17,464 bases of DNA from Clostridia bacterium (GTDB taxonomy: Bacteria > Bacillota_A > Clostridia > Christensenellales > Aristaeellaceae), in the NCBI GenBank assembly GCA_017430945.1, contig JAFRMB010000097.1, positions 1 to 17,464 on the forward strand, in the 5' to 3' direction. Shown here one piece after another: positions 1-6,816 of the stretch. The position numbers were made by a program, and so were the translations under genes. Below the pieces are notes generated by a model that made no database searches, had not been told where the DNA came from, and worked only from the letters and a program-made list of their open reading frames with translations. How positions within the stretch are numbered: position 1 is the stretch's first letter; the number at the start of each line of letters is the position of its first letter.

Positions 1-247
1 CTGCCAAGACCAAGCCGCTGAAGCGGTGGCTGCCGTGGTACTGCTCGCGGCAACATGGCGCGACCTCCGGCTCCGGGAATGCTTACCGTTCACCATTTTG
101 GGTGTTTCTCGACTGCACGAAACTTGACAGGTTCAATAGCATAAGTATTGTGAGCACCCAAACACAAGAGCCGAGGGCCGCCGCGGCTCCGCCGAACCCG
201 TTTGTTCCCTTCGGTCGCAAAGGGGTCCGATCATCCCTCAGGACACG
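1..247. other. no supported gene at left edge
   Basis: I see no recognisable protein or RNA gene here. Short open frames exist on both strands, but their translations are low in complexity and match no family I know. A stretch resembling a plus-strand promoter (TTGACA at 124-129, 16 bases, TATTGT at 146-151) points toward the convergent tRNA and has no gene behind it. A minus-strand ATG at 54-56 preceded by GGAGGT could start a gene running off the left edge, but only 18 codons are visible. Confidence 0.4.
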
Positions 248-290
248 AAAAGAGACCCGCCGTCCCACAAGGGGACGGCGGATCTCTTTT
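248..290 (-). terminator. intrinsic terminator of the tRNA-Arg unit
   Basis: A long hairpin lies directly after the tRNA: 248-255 pairs with 283-290 and 257-266 pairs with 272-281, with one C/A mismatch between the two parts and a five-base loop at 267-271. The outer A/T pairs supply a four-T run at the end of the minus-strand transcript. The final base of the stem is also the A of the encoded CCA end, so terminator and tRNA abut exactly. The A and T flanks on both sides mean it could also stop plus-strand transcription. Confidence 0.8.
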
Positions 291-366
291 GGCGGACCCT
301 AAGGGATTCGAACCCCTGACCTTCTGGTCCGTAGCCAGACGCTCTATCCAGCTGAGCTAAGGGACC
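290..366 (-). tRNA. tRNA-Arg, anticodon ACG
   Basis: Read on the minus strand, this folds as a cloverleaf of 77 bases with an encoded CCA end. The anticodon loop CTACGGA gives anticodon ACG, so the tRNA reads CGN arginine codons, probably after conversion of A34 to inosine by TadA. The D arm begins GCTC and the T arm is AGGGG/TTCGAAT/CCCTT. The acceptor arm pairs GGTCCCT with AGGGTCC, leaving a U-U mismatch at pair 3-70 and six good pairs. The discriminator base is G. It has its own promoter and terminator and appears to be a single-gene transcript. Confidence 0.95.
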
Positions 367-406
367 ACGCATCGCTCGAGGTCACCCTCTCGCAAAATGC
401 TTAATA

Positions 407-435
407 ATAATACACCCAAAGCGGGGGTTTGTCAA
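407..435 (-). promoter_or_regulatory. sigma-A promoter of tRNA-Arg
   Basis: On the minus strand, TTGACA (430-435), a 17-base spacer and TATTAT (407-412) form a nearly perfect vegetative promoter. Initiation near 400 would leave a short 5' leader ahead of the mature tRNA end at 366. The strength fits a stable RNA gene. Confidence 0.85.
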
Positions 436-440
436 GGGCC

Positions 441-472
441 GCGAATGTTAAATAGCTTATGCCCGCATTCGC
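441..472 (-). terminator. possible weak hairpin at the 3' end of the acyl-CoA synthetase transcript
   Basis: The seven-base arms 441-447 and 466-472 are perfectly complementary, enclosing an 18-base loop, just after the synthetase stop codon and before the tRNA promoter. No T run follows, so this may only protect the 3' end or be chance. Confidence 0.25.
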
Positions 473-485
473 CAGCCGGATCTGA

Positions 486-2201
486 TCACGCGGTCGCGGC
501 GGCCTTCTCCATCTCCTCCTCGAGCACGCGATAGGCGACCTTGCCGACGAGCGTCTTGGGCAGGTCCGGGCGGAATTCGATCTCGTAGGGCAGCGCGTAT
601 TTGGCGATGTGCTTTTTGCAGTAGTCCATCAGCATCGCGCGCGTCTCGTCGCTGGGGGCGTAGCCGGGCTTGAGCACGATGTAGGCCTTGACCTTCTGCA
701 TCTTGTAGGGATCGCGCACGCCGATGACGCAGCTCATGTGCACGGCCTCGTGGGCGTCCAGGATGTTCTCGATCTGGGAGGGATAGACGTTGTAGCCGCT
801 GGTGACGATCATGCGCTTGATGCGCTGGCGGAAGTAGATGTAGCCCTCATCGTCCATCGTGCCCAGGTCGCCGGTGTGGATCCATGTCAGGCCGTCGGCG
901 TGGACGCGGCGGGTCTGCGCGGTCTCCTGCGGGTGTTTGACGTATTCGAGCATCACGGTGGGGCCGGCGAGGCAGATCTCGCCCTCCTCGCCGTAGGGGA
1001 CCTCCTCCTCCGTGCCCACCTTCACGATCTTGTAGTAGGTGTCCGGGAAGGGGATGCCGATGGAGCCCTCCTTGGCCTTGGTCAGCGGCGTGAGGCAGCT
1101 GGCGGTGACGCACTCGGTGGTGCCGTAGCCCTCGCGGACCTCGACCTTGCAGCCGTGCGCCTTCAGGAACGCGTCGAAGCGGCGCTTGAGCTCGATGGGC
1201 AGGCTGTCGCCGCCGGAGAACACGCCCTTCAGACAGGAGAGATCCAGGTCGTCCAGCCCGGGGATGCGCAGCAGCGCCTCGTACAGGGTCGGCACGCCCG
1301 CGATGAAATTGGGCTTGTGCCTGCGAAGCAGCTCCGCGTAGGTCTTCGGCGTGAAGCGGGGCACCAGTATGCAGCCGCCGCCGTTGGCCAGCATCGAGTG
1401 GATGCTGACGCCCAGGCCGAAGCCGTGGAACATGGGCATGATGGCCAGCATCTTGTCGCCGATGCGCCAGATGGGGTTGGTCGCCACGATCTGCGAGGCC
1501 AGCGCGTTGAAGTTGAGGTTGGACAGCAGTATGCCCTTGGTGATACCGGTGGTCCCGCCGGAGTAGAGGATGACGGCGGGGTCGTCGCTCGCGCGCTTGA
1601 CGCGCGGATCGCCCGTGAACTGCGCGCCGTCCGCGATGAAGCGGTTCCACGGGATCACGTCTGCATCCTTCGGCGGCTTTTGGATCTTGCGCCCCTGCGT
1701 GAGCCTGTAGCCCAGACGCTTGAGCGGGCTCAGCGCATCGGCCACGTCTGCGATGAGCAGGTGCTTCAGGCAGGGCGTGTTTGCGCGGATGCGGGCGAAT
1801 TTCTCATAGAACTGGTCCAGCGTCAGGGCCGCCACGGATTCGGAATCGTTCAGATAGAATTCGATCTCGCCCTCGGCGGACAGCGGGTGCACCATGTTGG
1901 CGATGGCGCCCACCATGTTCACCGCGTAGAACATGATCACGGTCTGCGGCGCGTTGGGCATGCACAGCGTGATCCTGTCGCCCTCGCGGATGCCCAGCCG
2001 GCGAAGGGCCTTCGCGCAGTCGCGGATCTGCTCCACGAGCCTGGCATAGGAGGTCTTCCGGCCCATGAACTCCAGTGCGACCACGTCGGGATGTCTCCGG
2101 GCGGCGCTTTCCACCATTTCGATCATCGAGCCCCGGAAGTAGTCCAGGTGCATCGGCACCTCGCCCATCCACGGGGCCCAGGGCGTCTTTATCTGCGTCA
2201 T
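486..2201 (-). CDS. acyl-CoA synthetase (AMP-forming, long-chain fatty acid type)
   Basis: The 571-residue protein is a member of the ANL adenylating family. It should activate a carboxylic acid with ATP to an acyl-adenylate and pass it to coenzyme A in the cytoplasm. Visible core motifs are the phosphate loop YSGGTTGITKG (about 213-223), YGTTE (359-363), TGDLG (from 443), the hinge region RQRIKRMIVTSGYNVYPSQIE just after it, and the C-terminal catalytic lysine K554 in PKTLVGKV. The start at 2201 is chosen because AAGGAG (2210-2215) lies eight bases before it; an in-frame ATG at 2207 is too close to that site, and one at 2234 lacks it. It follows the E2-like acyltransferase gene by 42 bases on the same strand, so the two are probably cotranscribed. 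The acid substrate cannot be read from the sequence; medium to long chain fatty acids are the usual guess. Confidence 0.9.
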   Translation of the reverse strand: MTQIKTPWAPWMGEVPMHLDYFRGSMIEMVESAARRHPDVVALEFMGRKTSYARLVEQIRDCAKALRRLGIREGDRITLCMPNAPQTVIMFYAVNMVGAIANMVHPLSAEGEIEFYLNDSESVAALTLDQFYEKFARIRANTPCLKHLLIADVADALSPLKRLGYRLTQGRKIQKPPKDADVIPWNRFIADGAQFTGDPRVKRASDDPAVILYSGGTTGITKGILLSNLNFNALASQIVATNPIWRIGDKMLAIMPMFHGFGLGVSIHSMLANGGGCILVPRFTPKTYAELLRRHKPNFIAGVPTLYEALLRIPGLDDLDLSCLKGVFSGGDSLPIELKRRFDAFLKAHGCKVEVREGYGTTECVTASCLTPLTKAKEGSIGIPFPDTYYKIVKVGTEEEVPYGEEGEICLAGPTVMLEYVKHPQETAQTRRVHADGLTWIHTGDLGTMDDEGYIYFRQRIKRMIVTSGYNVYPSQIENILDAHEAVHMSCVIGVRDPYKMQKVKAYIVLKPGYAPSDETRAMLMDYCKKHIAKYALPYEIEFRPDLPKTLVGKVAYRVLEEEMEKAAATA

Positions 2202-2243
2202 GTCCATCTCTCCTTGCTGTGAAGGTCGATCCACCGGGATTGG

Positions 2244-3125
2244 TCAGAAGTCCACCGGCTGGTTCGCGGGCAGGTCCAGGAGCCCGGGGCTTTCGATCAG
2301 CTTCTTCACGAGGCGGATGGTCTGCGCGTAGTAATAGCCGTCGGCGATGCGCTCGTCCAGCGTGATGCCGATGGAAAGCATGTCGCGCATCTCGAAGGAG
2401 CCGTCTTCGTGGAACACGGGCTTGCGCGAGATCTCGCCGATGATGACGAACACGGAGTTGGTGCCCCAGTTGCTCAGGTGGTGATAGGCCGCGTTGAGCT
2501 TGATGGAGCCCAGGTTCGTCAGGAAGACCGAGGCGTAGTTGGGATCGGCCTTGATGAGGTCGTAGGGCACCTTGCCGTAGAAGTCCAGCCGGTGCAGGCC
2601 CCACATCACGATACGCATGAGCCAGCGCGGCAGGTGGGTGAACATCTCCATCCCCTGGGTGGAATTGTCCAGCTTGTCATCCCGCCGGCACTCGAAGATC
2701 TCCGCCATGATGCGTTCGTGGAGGCTGTCGATGGTGGTGTCCTCGGGGAACTTGATGAAGGCCAGCCCCTCTTCGGCGTTGTCCTTGAAGTGTTTTTTCA
2801 CGACGAACCCCAGGCTGAGCTCGTCCCGCTGGTAGAGCCTGCAGCCCTTGATGAAGCGGTTCATGTGGGGGCGCAGCGTCACGGCCTTGACGATCGCCGC
2901 CGCCACCGCGTGGAACACGGTGTAGCGGTGCGCATGATCCAGATCCGCGTTCTTCTTCGCCAGAAAGGCGTTCAGGTTCGTCAGGTCGAAATCCTCGCGG
3001 ATGAAAGCCTCGTTGTCCGTGCGGTTGGGATAGATGTATGGGAAAAACCAGTGCAGCGGGTCCAGGCCGCGCACGAGCGTGGCGTCAAATCGGTCGCCGC
3101 GGCGACGGTGCTTTCTGTCTGGCAT
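2244..3125 (-). CDS. E2/CAT-fold acyltransferase-like protein without lipoyl domain
   Basis: This 293-residue protein resembles the catalytic domain of 2-oxo acid dehydrogenase E2 subunits and chloramphenicol acetyltransferase. It has no lipoyl domain, peripheral-subunit-binding domain or neighbouring E1/E3 gene, so it is not a working dehydrogenase E2. The C-terminal motif, normally DHRxxDG with catalytic His, reads DERIADG here, with Glu at residue 258 and Asp262 retained. Other landmarks are YTVFHAVAAAIVKAV near 80-95, the NRF segment, and LTNLGSIKLNAAYHHLSNWG before the final strands. The N-terminus is basic (KHRRRGDR). The start at 3125 is preceded by AAAGGGAG at 3134-3141; the longer frame to 3230 would run through the likely promoter. 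It leads a two-gene unit with the acyl-CoA synthetase, so a CoA thioester is a plausible ligand or substrate. As I recall, similar proteins in other Clostridia share the Glu, but I cannot confirm that here. Confidence 0.8.
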   Translation of the reverse strand: MPDRKHRRRGDRFDATLVRGLDPLHWFFPYIYPNRTDNEAFIREDFDLTNLNAFLAKKNADLDHAHRYTVFHAVAAAIVKAVTLRPHMNRFIKGCRLYQRDELSLGFVVKKHFKDNAEEGLAFIKFPEDTTIDSLHERIMAEIFECRRDDKLDNSTQGMEMFTHLPRWLMRIVMWGLHRLDFYGKVPYDLIKADPNYASVFLTNLGSIKLNAAYHHLSNWGTNSVFVIIGEISRKPVFHEDGSFEMRDMLSIGITLDERIADGYYYAQTIRLVKKLIESPGLLDLPANQPVDF

Positions 3126-3185
3126 GCGGAAGACTCCCTTTCTGTCGGGGCGAAGCCCGATGACTTTTCCTGTATAATGAAAGTA

Positions 3186-3214
3186 TTGTAACACAAGCGG
3201 GCGAAGATTTCCAT
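3186..3214 (-). promoter_or_regulatory. probable promoter of the acyltransferase-like/acyl-CoA synthetase unit
   Basis: On the minus strand, TGGAAA (3209-3214), a 17-base spacer and TACAAT (3186-3191) give four and five matches to the two sigma-A hexamers. Initiation near 3179 would produce a leader of about 55 bases before the ATG at 3125. Confidence 0.45.
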
Positions 3215-3274
3215 TGAAAAAAGCACACATCGCCCCGTGATCGGCCGCCGCGACGGCAGAATTAACGGTGAATT

Positions 3275-3298
3275 AAACCGAAACGGTTTTATAAAACC
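3275..3298. promoter_or_regulatory. overlapping palindromes, possible operator
   Basis: AAACCG, AAA, CGGTTT (3275-3289) is an inverted repeat that overlaps a perfect 14-base palindrome GGTTTTATAAAACC (3285-3298). It lies in the intergenic region between the divergent acyltransferase-like gene and yfcE-like gene, roughly 60 bases upstream of one -35 and 50 of the other. The symmetry and AT-rich setting suggest a repressor or activator site, but no regulator gene lies beside it. Confidence 0.3.
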
Positions 3299-3345
3299 AA
3301 ATGACATGTTCGCGATCATGACGTTTAATGATCTGCGATATGATG

Positions 3346-3374
3346 TTGCAAGCGCGGGGGAAAGATGCTATCAT
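3346..3374 (+). promoter_or_regulatory. sigma-A promoter of the YfcE-like gene
   Basis: TTGCAA (3346-3351), a 17-base spacer and TATCAT (3369-3374) lie about 40 bases before the ATG at 3413, giving a short leader that carries a GGGAGG ribosome binding site. Confidence 0.65.
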
Positions 3375-3412
3375 GGTCAGTGCAAAGCATCTGAGACGGG
3401 AGGGACGGGAAC

Positions 3413-3961
3413 ATGAAGTGGATGATCGCTTCGGACATACACGGCAGCGCCCTGTGGTGCGAACGCCTGCTGGAGGCCTGGCGGGCAGCGGCGCCGGATC
3501 GGCTCATACTGCTGGGGGATCTTCTGTACCACGGCCCGAGGAACGATCTGCCGGACGCGTACGCGCCGAAGCGGGTGATCGCGATGCTCAACGCCATCGC
3601 GCCGGAGCTGCTGTGCGTGCGCGGCAACTGCGAGGCGGAGGTGGACCAGATGGTGCTGTCCTTTCCGGTGATGGCCGATTACGCCGTGATGCCCCTGGGG
3701 CGCCGGCTCATCTACATGACCCACGGACACGTGTTCGGCGAGGACAGCCCGCCGCCGCTGAAGCCGGGCGACATCCTGCTGTGCGGGCACACCCACGTGC
3801 CGGCCTTCCGCAGGCACGATGGATTTATCTATGTGAACCCCGGCTCCGTGGCCATCCCGAAGGACGGCACGCCGCACAGCTTCATGATGCTGGAGGACGG
3901 CGCGTTTACATGGGTCGATCTGGAGACGGGCAGTAAATGGATGGAGGCGCGTCCCGACTGA
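3413..3961 (+). CDS. yfcE: YfcE/MJ0936-type metallophosphodiesterase
   Basis: The 182-residue protein is a compact calcineurin-like phosphoesterase. The metal-binding signature is complete: D8 and H10 in SDIHGS, D36 in LLGDLL, N72 in VRGNC, H104/H106 in THGH, and H126/H128 in CGHTH. Family members bind two divalent metals and hydrolyse phosphodiesters; the natural substrate is generally unknown. Length matches the family. The start is supported by GGGAGG upstream and a promoter at 3346-3374. It appears to be a single-gene unit, since the next gene has its own strong promoter after 185 bases. The symbol follows the Escherichia coli family member and does not imply a proven substrate. Confidence 0.9.
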   Translation: MKWMIASDIHGSALWCERLLEAWRAAAPDRLILLGDLLYHGPRNDLPDAYAPKRVIAMLNAIAPELLCVRGNCEAEVDQMVLSFPVMADYAVMPLGRRLIYMTHGHVFGEDSPPPLKPGDILLCGHTHVPAFRRHDGFIYVNPGSVAIPKDGTPHSFMMLEDGAFTWVDLETGSKWMEARPD

Positions 3962-4084
3962 CGCCGTCCGCGGGCGATCCGGCTGCCGAGCGGGGCCGTC
4001 AGGCGCAACAATTTCGCCATGATTGTCGATTTTGTGCCAAGATGTGGCGGAATGTGAATTAATCTGGGCTTCTGCGGGGAATGG

Positions 4085-4113
4085 TTGCAGAATATGGTTG
4101 GAATGGGTATAAT
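4085..4113 (+). promoter_or_regulatory. sigma-A promoter of the two-component system
   Basis: TTGCAG (4085-4090), a 17-base spacer and a perfect TATAAT (4108-4113). Initiation near 4120 rules out a translation start at 4081 and supports the ATG at 4147. Confidence 0.8.
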
Positions 4114-4146
4114 GAGGCTATAAATGTGCTATTCGGGGTGATAAAT

Positions 4147-4842
4147 ATGTCAATGTATCCACTCATTCTGATCGCTGACGACGATCCGGTGGTTCATGAG
4201 TCGCTTGGACTGTATCTTGGGTCGGAAGGCTACGAGCATCAGAGCGCCTATGACGGACAGCAGGCGCTGGAGATGTGCGAGAGCCTGCATCCCGACATGA
4301 TGGTGCTGGATCTGATGATGCCGAAGGTTTCCGGCATCGACGTATGCCGCCAGATCCGCCAGTCGAGCAGCTTGCCGATCATCATGCTGACCGCCAAGGG
4401 CGAGGAGATCGACCGCATCCTGGGCCTGGAGCTGGGCGCGGACGACTACATCGTGAAGCCCTTTTCACCCCGCGAGGTGCTGGCGCGCATCAAGGCGGTG
4501 CTGAGGCGCTTCTCCGAGAAGCAGGGCGAGGAGGATTCCTCCATCATCCGCCTGCCGCAGCTGGAGATCAGCCTGGACAACTACCAGGTGAAGGTGGCCG
4601 GCAAGGTCATCCCCTGCACGCCCAAGGAGGTCGAGATCCTGCACATGCTGACGAGCAACGTCGGGCAGGTGTTCTCCCGCGAGCAGATCCTCTCCCGGGT
4701 CTGGGGCTATGACTACTTCGGCGACACCCGCACGGTCGACGCGCACATCAAGCGCATCCGCCAGAAGCTGCCGCAGGAGAACGTGCCGTGGGCGCTGAAG
4801 ACGGTCTACGGCGTGGGCTACAGGTTCGAGGTCAACGCATGA
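4147..4842 (+). CDS. OmpR/PhoB-family response regulator
   Basis: The 231-residue DNA-binding regulator has a receiver domain (about 5-120) with the acidic pocket D11-D13, phospho-acceptor D55 in VLDLMMP, T82 and K104 in VKPF. A winged-helix output domain (about 135-230) follows, ending with RTVDAHIKRIRQKL and TVYGVGYRFE, typical of the PhoB/WalR group. Phosphorylation by the adjacent kinase should drive dimer binding at direct-repeat promoters. The start is set by GGGGTGAT six to eight bases before the ATG and by the promoter at 4085-4113. The stop overlaps the kinase start in ATGA, implying translational coupling. The target genes are unknown; the cell wall-binding protein downstream is a candidate by position only. 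Confidence 0.93.
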   Translation: MSMYPLILIADDDPVVHESLGLYLGSEGYEHQSAYDGQQALEMCESLHPDMMVLDLMMPKVSGIDVCRQIRQSSSLPIIMLTAKGEEIDRILGLELGADDYIVKPFSPREVLARIKAVLRRFSEKQGEEDSSIIRLPQLEISLDNYQVKVAGKVIPCTPKEVEILHMLTSNVGQVFSREQILSRVWGYDYFGDTRTVDAHIKRIRQKLPQENVPWALKTVYGVGYRFEVNA

Positions 4843-6689
4843 AGAAGAGCAGTGTGCTGATACGGCGCGCGGCACTGTTCACGGCAACCGTGATGGCTGT
4901 CACGGTTGCCGTCAGTTTGTGTGGATATATCGCCGGCATGTGGATCCAGCTCAGGCAGATCGCCAAGCAGCAGCTGAGGCCTCAGGTGGAGCACCTGGCC
5001 GAGGTCGCCGGCGGCGCGCTGAGCGATCCGGCGTCAGACGCCGACCCGGTGGGAGCCGTGTCCGCCGGCCTCATGCGCGAGGCGGACATGCTGAAGGCGA
5101 CGGATCAGTACGTGTGGTTCGTGTCGCAGGACGACGACGCGCAGCCGACGGGCGTCGGCGTGGGCACGGACATGGCCTTCCCGGCCGTGCGGCACGGCCT
5201 GAGCGGCACGCAGTACGGCACGCAGCGGATCGACGGCCGGCTCTACGTCTACGCGCAGCACAGCCTGCCTGAATCGTTCGAATATCCGTGGATCGGCGTG
5301 TCGATCCCCGTGCGCGGCCTGCCGTTGGGGCTCATCTGCGCGGCCATATCCGCACTGCTGGGCATCCTGCTGGGTCTGCTGACCGGGCGGCTGCTGCTGG
5401 AGCGCATGCTCCGCCCGGCGGTGGCGCCGGTGGCCCGGCTGCGCGACGCCGCCGTGGCCATGGCCGAGGGCGACCTTGAGACCCGCGCGGATGAGAAGGT
5501 GGAAGGCGAACTGGGCGAGCTGGGCAAGGCGCTCAACCACCTGTCCGACCAGCTCAGCCGCAACATGTACACGCTGATCGTCGAGCGCAACCGCCTGCGC
5601 AACATGCTCAACGGCCTCTCCGAGGGCATCGTGGCCATCAACGCGGAAAAGCGCGTGACCCACACCAATCCCGCGCTGGGCAAGCTGATCCCGCGCCCCA
5701 AAGCCGGGCAGCACTTCCCGGATCCCCGCATGAAGACCATACCGGACGAGAGCATCTGGGCGGACTTCGACCAGGTGATGGAGACCGGCGATTCCATGAC
5801 GCGCAACCTGGAGTCGCTGGATATGACGCTTCGGATGACCGTCACCCCGATACGCGACGAGCTCGACGCCATCGCCGGCGCGGTGGGCCTGTTCTCGGAC
5901 ATCACGCAGATGGAGCGCCTGGAAAAGACGCGGCGCGACTACGTGTCGAACGTGTCGCACGAGCTCAGGACGCCGCTGACGGCCATGCGCGCGCTGGTCG
6001 AGCCGCTCAAGGACGGCATGGTCACGAACGAAGAGGACCGCCAGCGCTACTACGACATCATCCTCCGGGAGATCATGCGCCTGTCGCGGCTTATCAACGA
6101 CCAGCTCGAGCTGTCGCGGCTGCAGTCGGGCACGCTGTCCATCCAGAAGACGCAGATGAAGATCGACGACCTGGTGTACGACGTGTGCGACCGCTACGAA
6201 GCCATCGCAGAGGAGCACGGGCTCAAGCTAAAGGTCATCACCGACTTCAGCCAGTGTCCGTCGGTCTACGCCAACGCGGACCGGCTGGAGCAGATGCTGA
6301 TCATCCTGCTGGACAACGCCATCAAGTACACCGAGGAGGGCTCGGTGAGCCTGTCGGCCCGATGGGACGACGAGAAGGTGGTCATCTCCGTCAAGGACAC
6401 CGGCATCGGCATCGACGCACAGGATCTGCCCTATGTGTTCGACCGGTTCTACAAGGTCGACAAGGCCCACAGCGGCAAGGGCAGCGGGCTGGGACTGTCC
6501 ATCGCGAAGGAGTTGTTGAAGCGCATGGGCGAAGACATCCGCGTGGCCAGCGAGAAGGGCAAGGGCACGCAGTTCTCCTTCACCGTGCACCGCAATCCGC
6601 CGCCCGCAGAACCCGAGATCGACGAGCCGGAGCCCCTGACCGATACCGGCAAGCAGCGCGCCCTGAAGCGCCGCAAAAAGGTCAAATGA
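4839..6689 (+). CDS. PhoR/WalK-like membrane sensor histidine kinase
   Basis: The 616-residue kinase has a first membrane segment near 11-34, an extracytoplasmic sensing region of about 120 residues, and a second membrane segment near 162-184. A HAMP linker follows (to about 238, containing MAEGDLETRA), then a PAS-like domain starting around NMLNGLSEGIVAINAEKRV. The HisKA domain has the phospho-acceptor H374 in SHELRTPL, and the HATPase domain shows N493 in LLDNAIKYT, D520 in DTGIGI and the GKGSGLGLSIAKELL lid. The tail is basic (KRRKKVK). The architecture matches PhoR and WalK kinases of Gram-positive bacteria. All catalytic residues are present. The start is the ATG in the four-base overlap with the regulator stop, with GAGGT upstream. 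The signal sensed cannot be told; the outside domain resembles no ligand-binding family I can name. Confidence 0.93.
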   Translation: MKKSSVLIRRAALFTATVMAVTVAVSLCGYIAGMWIQLRQIAKQQLRPQVEHLAEVAGGALSDPASDADPVGAVSAGLMREADMLKATDQYVWFVSQDDDAQPTGVGVGTDMAFPAVRHGLSGTQYGTQRIDGRLYVYAQHSLPESFEYPWIGVSIPVRGLPLGLICAAISALLGILLGLLTGRLLLERMLRPAVAPVARLRDAAVAMAEGDLETRADEKVEGELGELGKALNHLSDQLSRNMYTLIVERNRLRNMLNGLSEGIVAINAEKRVTHTNPALGKLIPRPKAGQHFPDPRMKTIPDESIWADFDQVMETGDSMTRNLESLDMTLRMTVTPIRDELDAIAGAVGLFSDITQMERLEKTRRDYVSNVSHELRTPLTAMRALVEPLKDGMVTNEEDRQRYYDIILREIMRLSRLINDQLELSRLQSGTLSIQKTQMKIDDLVYDVCDRYEAIAEEHGLKLKVITDFSQCPSVYANADRLEQMLIILLDNAIKYTEEGSVSLSARWDDEKVVISVKDTGIGIDAQDLPYVFDRFYKVDKAHSGKGSGLGLSIAKELLKRMGEDIRVASEKGKGTQFSFTVHRNPPPAEPEIDEPEPLTDTGKQRALKRRKKVK

Positions 6690-6694
6690 TCATC

Positions 6695-6723
6695 GCATGC
6701 CCGCCGTTTGACGGCGGGCATGT
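6695..6723 (+). terminator. hairpin after the kinase gene, overlapping a promoter
   Basis: Arms 6695-6706 and 6712-6723 form 11 Watson-Crick pairs plus a G-T pair around the loop TTTGA. No clear T run follows, so termination would be inefficient or assisted. The loop and right arm include the -35 element of the next promoter. Confidence 0.5.
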
Positions 6724-6737
6724 CGTTGTGGTATAAT
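6708..6737 (+). promoter_or_regulatory. promoter of the deacetylase-like gene
   Basis: TTGACG (6708-6713), an 18-base spacer and a perfect TATAAT (6732-6737). Initiation near 6744 gives a leader of about 70 bases. Confidence 0.7.
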
Positions 6738-6763
6738 GATACTCGTAGCAGAATGCTTTTAAG

Positions 6764-6787
6764 CGCGGCGACCTGTTTTTCGCCGCG
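6764..6787 (+). promoter_or_regulatory. stem-loop in the 5' leader of the deacetylase-like gene
   Basis: The arms 6764-6771 and 6780-6787 pair over eight bases around a CCTGTTTT loop. It ends about 15 bases before the GAGGT ribosome binding site, so it may influence mRNA stability or translation. It is not followed by a T run and is not a terminator. Confidence 0.4.
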
Positions 6788-6816
6788 GATAGAGAACGCT
6801 TAGTAGAGGTAAGACT

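Noticed and set aside
1..56. Possible minus-strand gene start (ATG at 54-56 after GGAGGT)
   Set aside because: Only 18 codons are visible before the window edge and they match nothing; a chance match cannot be excluded.
124..151. Plus-strand promoter-like TTGACA and TATTGT
   Set aside because: The spacer is 16 bases, the -10 is weak, and it would transcribe into the convergent tRNA with no gene behind it.
609..2222. A 537-codon plus-strand open frame opposite the acyl-CoA synthetase
   Set aside because: Its translation is rich in Ala, Val, His and Asp with no family pattern, and it mirrors a clear gene. Long antisense frames are expected in GC-rich DNA. The same applies to long frames opposite the kinase (5034-6218) and murA (12917-14374).
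3173..3178. Plus-strand TATAAT
   Set aside because: There is no -35 element at a suitable distance, it is 235 bases from the next gene, and that gene has a better promoter at 3346-3374.
4081..4146. Longer start for the response regulator
   Set aside because: The ATG at 4081 lies upstream of the -35 element of a strong promoter, and a good ribosome site precedes 4147.
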